64,000 nucleotides of DNA from Meandrina meandrites (lineage: Eukaryota > Cnidaria > Anthozoa > Scleractinia > Meandrinidae): the NCBI GenBank assembly GCA_963693305.1, contig OY855908.1:31367805-31431804 (forward strand), given 5' to 3'. Below the pieces are notes generated by a model. That model was given only the letters and a program-made list of their open reading frames with translations. It had not been told where the DNA came from and ran no database searches. Shown piece after piece: positions 56,728-64,000 of the stretch; positions within the stretch are counted from its first letter, which is position 1, and each line of letters begins with the position of its first letter. A program made the translations under genes and the position numbers.

Positions 56728-57272
56728 ACACGTATTCGACTGGAACAGAAATATTAGTAGTTAGTTACACGATCAAAAAACAGCTTCTGTCAAAAATGTA
56801 CACCTCGAACAATGCGACGAAGCGTGAATCCAGACAAATTTGTATGTGTATGAACAGACAGTCAATTCCTGAATGAATTAACACGTTAATTCGCCAAGCA
56901 AAAGATAGAGCAGTAGCCGATATTTAATATTCAGCGTTGCCAGAAGTGTAATGACTCTATCTCTTGGTATTTTGGTGGGGTTCTGTGTGGTCTTGTAAAA
57001 AGCAAGTGTTATCATCATGTACAGTTTAACATCAACAAATCGGCTAGTTGTCGAAGTCCTCAGTATTGACGGTAAAAAGCTTTCAATGAAACCCCTAAAG
57101 AAGGTGTCGAGAGATAAAATCTTAAAGAAATTGCCTTTTACTAAAGAAGCACTCTTGTTGTTTTTTCTTTTTTTTTTTTTCGGCTTTTCCCATTCCTTCC
57201 CTTTTCCCGAAAAGCAAGCTGACTGACTACAGCGTTCAGAACCCCAAGGAGACTGGGAACGAATACGCCTGC
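56728..57272. other. Spacer between transposase and right terminal repeat
   Basis: No supported gene. A minus-strand frame (56878-57297) is low in complexity (KKKKRKNN) and overlaps the terminal repeat, so it is not called. Confidence 0.5.
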
Positions 57273-57313
57273 TGTAAACACAAGATGGCCGCCGCATTTA
57301 TCATTCTTCTGAT

Positions 57314-57792
57314 GGGAGTGACTATTCTGCACTCAGTTGATGTTGTGAGACAATAGGGAGACACCTCATGACATTTTATACCACGTAACACTCAGTTCAT
57401 GTAGTGAATACAAAACAGCACTCCGGTTAGCCTATTTAGCACTGCGGTTAGCCTACTATACACTTCGGTTAGCCTACTATGCACTCCGGTTAGCCTACTA
57501 GCACTCCGTTTAGCCTAAAAAGCACTCCGGTTAGCCTACGTTAGCTTAGTTTGCTTGCGGTTAGCTTTATATTGAGGTTAGGATATATACCCAAAATTTT
57601 ACACATTCTTGCAGCTGGTCGTCGGTAGCCTAGTGGATAGCGTTCCCGCGCGGTAATCTGACTGCCCGGGTTCAAATCCTATTGTCGACACTTTTTTTAA
57701 CTTGAAAAAAAAATGTAAAGTGTGATTTATACTTCATGTATGAAAAAATGAGAAGTCTCACAACATCAACTGAGTGCTGAATAGTCACTCCC
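57314..57792. mobile_element. 479-bp MITE inside the right terminal repeat
   Basis: Ends GGGAGTGACTATTCTGCACT and its near complement (GTGCTGAATAGTCACTCCC) are flanked by TTCTTCTGAT at 57304-57313 and 57793-57802. The left terminal repeat of the host element has one such site and no insertion, which proves the event. Inside lie a 22-bp minisatellite (GCACTCCGGTTAGCCTACTA units, 57418-57545) and a tRNA-like stretch (57621-57690). The 10-bp duplication suggests a Mutator-like element. Confidence 0.9.
57621..57690 (+). repeat. tRNA-like sequence inside a MITE
   Basis: Seven acceptor base pairs can form (GTCGGTA with TGTCGAC, two G-T pairs). Box A TAGCCTAGTGG and box B GGTTCAAATCC match the Pol III consensus, but the T and anticodon stems pair poorly. 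It may be a SINE-type promoter or tRNA relic; a working tRNA gene is unlikely. Confidence 0.5.
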
Positions 57793-58713
57793 TTCTTCTG
57801 ATTCTTTCGTTGGATCTCCAGTCCACAATTTAATGTGTTGTAACAGTAGCACTTAAATGCATCTACAAACTTTTCCAGGGAACTTCAAGCGCCCTCGAGC
57901 AACATTGTGGTCAGCAATGTAGAGAACACAGACGTTATAGTGTTGTGATGTGACCGTCACGCTCGATCCTTAGACGATGAGGAACATAAAATTTATACCT
58001 TGCATATAAACCCAGAGCTGCAGGAAAAAGCTACTAGTTTTTATGTTTGTTAGGATTCAGAGGCTACTTCAGAGGCGAAAACTTGCATCTTAAAGCCAGG
58101 TAAGAGATTATAGAAAGTGAATTTATTCGAACACATTGTAACGGCGACTGTGTTCGTTACTTGAATATTTTCTAAATTTCCCGAGTTTTAAGCGATTTTC
58201 AGCTTTGCAAACCTGGCGTGCTGACAAATTTTATTTTTGTTTTTTCTCGAGGGTCATTTCTTGTTTCTGTTCATGTAAATAAGCAGTCTCAAGCAGGTGC
58301 CACATTTTTAAAATGTGTCTTCAAAGTTGAGCTATATTCTTGTTTCGTTCAAAGCTGGATTAGGGGGGTCGAAATTCTCCTTTTTACAGAAAAAGTTACA
58401 AGAATTAATTATAATTGGAACATCACTAAACAAACTACTGTGATAAGTCTATAGCTTGAAAAAAGAATTGGGTCTTTTAAGCGAATGGCTATTTTTTCAG
58501 AGCGACTTCAATATGTGTTATTTTAACAGTTTCGGGAGGTGCATCATTAGTGTCGTTCCGACCAAACTTCGATCGATCCTAAAAAATTCAAATTAGGATT
58601 TTGAATCAAATAAAACTTATTTTAGTGATTAAATAGGTAAGGGCTTCAAAATCCCAGCAAATGAGAAAAATCGAATTTTCGAACGAGAATCAATGGTAGC
58701 TTTTAAGAGAGAC

Positions 58714-58838
58714 GGACTTAAAAGTCCGATCGTAGAGCGGACACACTAAACACTGGCCATCTCGTCTAGCCTCTCCAGTCGTCATTCATTTAATTAACTT
58801 TTCTAAGTTTAAAATTAATTTGGATTATTACAACTTAC
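58714..58838 (-). other. Gene B intron 2, 5' part
   Basis: A short remnant between the transposon edge and the donor GTAAGT (58838-58833 on the minus strand). Confidence 0.6.
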
Positions 58839-59564
58839 CTTCATCACTGGGTTCCTTTCTGTTAGTCAAACTCGATGTTGTTAAATCATCAAGCTTTTTC
58901 ATAACATTTCTGATCTCGGTTCCGATCTCTTTCAGTTCATCTTTAATGTTGTCTTCATCCCTTTTCCATTGAATGAGAAGTTCTTTGAAGTGATCTTCAA
59001 TTTCAGGATCCATGCACTCAGTTTCCAGATTGTCGATAGCTGCCCTGTACTGAGCTCCTCCCAGTCTCACCAGAGTGTCCCGGATGTCTTGCCAGCAGGT
59101 GTTGAACGTTGCGTCATCAACCGAAGCGTGCTCGGCATGAGCGTACACGGTGTTTCTAAAGTACTTAACACGAGCAATGTCCGCCTCAAGAGTCGCGTCT
59201 GTTACAACAGGAAGTGTGTCCTAGCCAGCTGCTGGAGAAAGCAAGCCACATAAATTTCGCAAGAGAACCATCAAAAGGGTGGTGTCAAAATCTCTTGAAG
59301 ACACTGAAGATAGAATGGCAGGGAAGAGCTTTCCCCATTGTGTTGCACTGATAATTTTCCTTGCTCTGAGTGATTGTAACGTAGTTTTATTTGCCGCCAA
59401 AACTGTGTGAAGATTTGCTGGTGCATGAATGGCGTCAAATGTGTCCCTGAGGGCCTGGGTACCAACATCAACCAGCAGACGACATAAGCGAGCGTAGTTT
59501 GTTGTCTCTTTACTAGAAGAAGCTGTTGGTGATGCACTAGCCATGCTATTTGTCAGTCTTTATG
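58839..59564 (-). pseudogene. Gene B HEPN exon with in-frame stop
   Basis: This is a paralog of 3693-4418. Coding starts at the ATG 59544-59542 ([17 protein letters not shown]), and the coding part is 706 nt as in copy A. A TGG codon of copy A is TAG here (59223-59221), so translation would end after 107 residues, before the HEPN motif. Beyond the stop the same frame stays open and keeps ARVKYFRNTVYAH with R-N-x4-H, down to the donor. The flanking acceptor (ctctag, AG at 59566-59565) and the donor are intact. One point mutation therefore separates it from an open gene. It could be a young pseudogene, an allele, or a sequencing error. Confidence 0.8.
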
Positions 59565-60222
59565 CTAGAGAAAAAAAGTCAGATATTTCAGATGTTTTGT
59601 GATAAGAGAAGCAGAGCTTGCACAAACGTCTTAGTCTTTTCATGTCTTGAATACCTTCTGGCTGTCTGAGCTATTATTGATGAGCCGTCTAATTTTTTCG
59701 CATGACTGGTTATAAACACCAGAGAGCTTGCTCACAGGCTAGTTAATGGTCTAGAAGTAAAAAAGTGGACATCCTTTATTCTAGGTTTAACGAGGCTGCG
59801 ACATACGACCTCCATACTGCAAGTGGCATTTAAGTAAGAACGTTTCACAAGACGGATTTCAATAACAGGTTTGACCTCCATGCGTGACGTTTTTCACTTT
59901 CGGTTTCGGAATATGGCGCGCAAGTCTGCGGCGCAAAACCAAACGAGACATCTGTTACGACGATGAAACTACACCGATATCTCACTTTTTGTTTTCCCCG
60001 TGAATGTTTCATATACCTAAATCGACAAATTGGCGAAAATAGAAAGTTCTAACGTTAAAGGTCTATCAAATTTTGTGAAGCGCAAGTCAGGTGACTTGAT
60101 GTAGGCTTGTACGCCTAAAAACCTCGTTCGTCACTGCCGCATGCATTAATGCTGCAGGCAAACATTCTGAATCAGAAATATGTAACTTCAGTTCAAATAT
60201 TACTCAAAAATAAAAACAACAA
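59565..60222 (-). other. Gene B putative intron 1
   Basis: It lies between the donor-like TCACAG|GTTTG (exon end 60225) and the acceptor at 59566-59565. Bases 59905-60100 match copy A 5165-5365. The dispersed repeat of copy A at 5060-5165 is absent. Confidence 0.55.
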
Positions 60223-60645
60223 ACCTGTGAATTTCAGAAGTCCTATGCAAGCCCAAATCGATACTGTCTCGATCGTCGTATGCGGATACTGCGGACGCGT
60301 AGCGAAGCTTGACCAGTGATAGTCAATGATTTTCTGCTGTGTTCAGTAGAAGAGAAAATTCTTTTGCTTTTGTTTGCGATTTCATGTAGTAATTTTTCTC
60401 TTACGTATGGAAGATGGAACAGCTTCAAAGTATTAGCGATTTCGCCAAGCCTTTGACCTATCGATCACGAGACTTTCTCAGAAAGTTCTGATGAATACGA
60501 ATTATTGACATACCTACGCCTACTGGACTTGAATGGCGAATTCTCTTCAGGAGTGGTGTACTTGACTATCTGTTTTTATTATGGGAGGCATGTTTCACAA
60601 GAGTTAAGAGCCGCGAAAAGCGTATGTGAAAGAATGAGCTGAAAC
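60223..60645 (-). promoter_or_regulatory. Gene B 5' UTR exon and upstream region
   Basis: Matches 5528-5945 over its whole length with several gaps. Non-coding, with the same donor position, so it is probably the first exon and promoter. No start site can be fixed. Confidence 0.5.
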
Positions 60646-63600
60646 AAAAAAAGAAAAGAATGAAGGAGCATCACTCTCCCGTAGATTTTGTGCTTGGTTT
60701 CACCTCTCCCACCCCCTCTCTTATCGTCCAAGCATCGCTCGATCTATTATGCAATAAAATCAGTCTGATGCAAAGGCTGTCGATTGGCTAGTTGTCGACC
60801 TTTCAACCTCCGTTTCCGCGTAAAATTCAACAGGAACTGTGTTTACTTTTATCACAAAGTCAAGTCACGTCAGCTTCGGAGACTGAAGAAAGTCGCATAT
60901 GACAGCTGTTTTTTATATGCCGCAGTAGAGATCACAGAATAGGCCGCGTTTCGTTAGCATAAACGAATTTTTCGCATCCTGGAGAACGCGCGCAGCATTT
61001 TTCAAACCAGACGATAAGTATTTTCCCGGTGTAGCCAGTCGAACGAAACCGAACGAAATATCAATCGAACTCAATCGAACCTCAATCATTTCATTGAATT
61101 GGGATTGGTTCGGCAATCGAACGTAATAGAACAGAAACTTTTCGCCGAACTCAATCGAACCAATCGAATTCAAAAGCTTTCGATTTTATAAGGCAGAAAA
61201 TCAAAATGGCACAAATATCGATAAATACTGCACTGTTTTGAAATTAGTCCATGGGCCCGAGCAGATTTCGGTACCATTCAAAGGGACAAATTGTGAGTGG
61301 TATCAGGTTAAAGTTCATCTGAAGGAGTTTTAAAATTGAGCTGATAGCAATCACGAAACAGTAGCTTAGTAGGATTTTTTAAGGGTATAAAATTCTCCTT
61401 CTGCATGAAAACGAGGCTAAAATTGAGATAGAATTTACAACTCCTATTATGGTCTATTTTTGCTCAATTTCATCTTGCAGTATTGGAAACATGATTATTA
61501 ACTAGTTTTCTCAATAAAATGGTAAAAGTTTGAATTAATCACTAATCAGACCAAAATACTGTTTGAAGGTCCTGAATTGCATTCTGGGTAAATCCAAGAT
61601 GGCGGCCGTACTAAGGTGTACGGTTATTTTGGTCTTAATTTATCGATTTAAATCCCCAGTAAAGGACAAAGAAATCTCTAAAAAAGATTAGGATTGTATT
61701 AAAAACTTTAGAAAACTATTTTTGGCAATTTTGAAGGAATCTAAAAGAGAATTATTTATATAATTAACTTACAATATCAGCCCAGAAATATCTTCTGGAG
61801 GCGTGAAAGGGTATCAATATTGTTCTGATTTTTGAAATAAACATTTGTTTCGTAGACGTTATTTAGCTCGGTACTGGTTTCCCGATTGTGCACTGCTGCC
61901 TTTTTTCGGAAAAGCTAACAACTATGTTGGAAAACACAGTTTGTTCTCTACAGTCGTACGCAAATAATTCAAAAAAGTTTGCGCGCGCCAAGGTGGCACG
62001 TGCGCGTGTTGAACAGAAAGGCGACAGAAAAAAGGAATCGTGGTTGTTGCCAAGAGAAACAAGTGTTCTACATTAAAAGATATTGCATTGTGCTGTCCGG
62101 AAATACTTCATTACTAAACCTGATTGCACCATGGAACAAGGACGTCTTGAATTGAATGGGCTGAGGCATTCATTATCATCGAAATGTTGCATCAGATGTA
62201 CATGGAGTCTCTGTTGTGCTATCGCACCTCGAGGCGATGTTTCCTAAAGGATTCAGTCAATATGTCTCCTGCATTACTCATGAAAACTTCTTTGGGGCAT
62301 TTACGGCAGAAGATGTAATATATAGATGATATTTCCCGTAATCAAGTTTGGGATTGGCTAATGCGAGGACAGGTGCGCAAAAAAGGGAAAGGAACCCGGT
62401 TGGTGGGGTGGGACAACTCGTGGCGAGCTCAAAGAATGTCAAAATAACCATGAAAGAGTCGTCACTGACCAAAATGATAAAAATGCGTCGTAGAATATGG
62501 CAGACAGATGCGTTCTTTGTAGGCGGTAATCGCCGCATCTCAACTTTTACCTTAAAATCCTCTGTACATTGGAGAAACACCATTCAGCTTCAGTTGGGTG
62601 AAAAATCAACCCCTTTCATGTCATTTATTGCAGTGATGACAACAGTGACGATTTAAAATCACCATAGTAGATGGAGAATTGAAATCAGTCCTCAACATTG
62701 CTGGAGAAAGGGAAATTCCGTCTATGTTTTATCACCGCAAATATTGCCGGGAATTAGATAAACTCCGAAATAGACGCGAGGTGGTTAAAACCCCGCCAAA
62801 AAAGATCTTCAAATGCAAAAACACAATCTACGATTTGAAAAAAATTGTAATTAGAACAGCATATATATGAAACGTTCCAAAAAATATAGAGCCATTCAAA
62901 TTTTCGAGCAGACGAAACAATCGACATTATTACAACATTATCTGTCCTTTTCGCGCTTGGCGACGCAAAAGGCCTCAAACTCTCCTCGAACTGTTTGTAA
63001 TTGACTACAGCTGGCCAGAAATACAACATATTCTTTACCATCAATTATCACAATAAGCCGGAGCAGCACGTAATGCAACACGGTATCGATGAAATTAAGG
63101 AAGCTAGTTAAAACATTTGATACTTAATTATTTCACAAGAAGCTGTTCAAATAACATGACCACACAGCCTATTCACTAGCATTCTCAGCTCATTAGCAAT
63201 GACACCTTTAAAGAACGCCCGGGGACAAGGTTGGTGTTCACCCTAGCCGTGAGAGCTGTGCAAAAATGCAGTAAATGTTATAGAAGAACTTGATTTACAT
63301 TGTGGTAATTAGAAATGTAAACCGCCTAGGAGGGAGCTAGAAGTCCTTCTCGCAATTAGGAAATTAAAACGGCACTTTGTCTCTACAAATCCGGCCCTGT
63401 TCGACCCATGAAAATGTAAAACCACTACCTCAGAGTAACACCTCCCTTGCCTTTCTGAAATGTCCCACAGGGTCAACGGTATCGCTGTCCAAGCCTGACA
63501 CTTTGGAACCCAACTCCCCCCATCGACAGTGGCTAAATTAGCAAGAACAAAACAGAGCCTCGTTAACACTTTAACAATGGTGGTTAAGTGCTGTAATCCT

Positions 63601-64000
63601 CGAGCAAGAAAATTATGGAATAATATTTGAACAGACGAAAGAGCACGCATAGAAGAAAAAGTTGCTTTGAATTTAACTGCACCTTCGTGCAAAAGTGACG
63701 AAAAAGAAGAACGTAAGTAGTTGGACTGGGTTGACTGATATATCAGTCCGCGAGGAGGAAGTATCCAAAAACAATGTTGTCAATTTGCCGCCGCCGCTCA
63801 TAGGCCACAGTTTTCGAAGTTCCTGTTCTTCACATACTCTTCGGAAGATTTCTTTTAAAAAACGTGAATTCATTTATTTTAAGAACAGAATGAAGTTGAG
63901 TACGAAAAAACTAGACAGCTTTAAGTTCTATGATGTTCTAATCTTTCAGAAAGGGAACAATGACTATTTCTCAGTCAGAACCATTAATTAGCATCCAAGC
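60646..64000. other. Intergenic; AATCGAAC repeats at 61025-61170
   Basis: No gene is supported. Bases 61025-61170 hold many irregular copies of (C)AATCGAAC in both orientations. Frames at 62348-62656 (102 codons), 63309-63692 and 63695-63991 have no recognised domain or splice support and are not called. A possible gene in the neighbouring sequence could begin beyond the window. Confidence 0.4.

Larger units (their letters stand above)
38190..58713 (+). mobile_element. Large DNA transposon with ~0.97-kb terminal inverted repeats
   Basis: The terminal inverted repeats are 38190-39157 and 57273-58713, the right one enlarged by a MITE. The outermost shared bases read CCGTCTCTCTTAAAAGC. A plus-strand transposase gene (40178 to 56727) lies between them and is split by Gypsy 2. 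Without later insertions the element would be about 6.5 kb. No target duplication is visible at the outer edges (taggagg against acttaaaag), so the exact ends could be off by some bases. The superfamily is not assigned. Confidence 0.75.
57273..58713 (-). repeat. Right terminal inverted repeat, with inserted MITE
   Basis: Reverse complement of 38190-39157, enlarged by the insertion at 57314-57792. Confidence 0.85.

Noticed and set aside
56878..57297. 139-codon minus-strand frame
   Set aside because: Low-complexity lysine run from a poly-T tract; it overlaps the terminal inverted repeat and has no domain.
57621..57690. Possible tRNA gene
   Set aside because: The acceptor stem pairs, but the T and anticodon stems do not form well, and it sits inside a MITE.
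62348..62656. 102-codon plus-strand frame
   Set aside because: No recognisable domain; composition looks like translated non-coding DNA, and there is no flanking evidence.

Overview
This is nuclear DNA of an animal, most likely an anthozoan cnidarian such as a stony coral. That call is an inference from three things: the B-box/filamin/NHL (TRIM2/3-like) and DZIP3-type HEPN proteins that are abundant in coral genomes, intron-containing genes, and a dense mix of Gypsy, BEL/Pao, LINE, SINE and small inverted-repeat elements. No bacterial operons, rRNA genes or CRISPR arrays are present. All gene models are read from sequence and splice signals only.

Host genes. Two copies of one multi-exon gene lie on the minus strand in the same orientation. 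Copy A (about 0.9-5.9 kb) has a probable 5' UTR exon ending at 5530, a HEPN exon (3693-4418) and a B-box/coiled-coil/filamin/NHL exon (984-2758). Copy B has the same parts at 60225, 58839-59564 and 35354-37131. Both coding introns are phase 1, and the HEPN coding stretch is exactly 706 nt in each copy, so I read one protein of about 826 residues: HEPN, B-box, coiled coil, filamin, NHL. Copy B has an in-frame TAG in the HEPN exon. Its second intron has grown from about 1.2 kb to 21.7 kb by transposon insertion. The only other host-type coding sequence is a truncated rhodopsin-class GPCR at 29.2-29.6 kb.

Transposon layers. A Gypsy element on the minus strand (11795-23720) has 176-bp LTRs and CAATC target duplications. 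It was hit by two 5'-truncated L1/Tx1-type LINEs and a 1.5-kb inverted-repeat element. The larger LINE was itself hit by a hairpin element and by a 1.33-kb element carrying an unknown ORF. In copy B's intron sits a 20.5-kb composite. A DNA transposon with about 0.97-kb terminal inverted repeats (38190-58713) encodes a large RNase-H-like transposase. That gene is split by a Gypsy element (41372-54869), which is split by a BEL/Pao element (44139-53287), which carries a 1.3-kb element with a 9-bp target duplication.

Other regions. 6-11.8 kb holds an interrupted direct repeat, a TTAA-flanked element and a 1.7-kb inverted-repeat element. 24-35 kb holds LINE and SINE fragments, microsatellites, hairpins and several small inverted-repeat elements. 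60.7-64 kb shows no gene I can support. Nearly all long open frames outside the host exons are explained by mobile elements.
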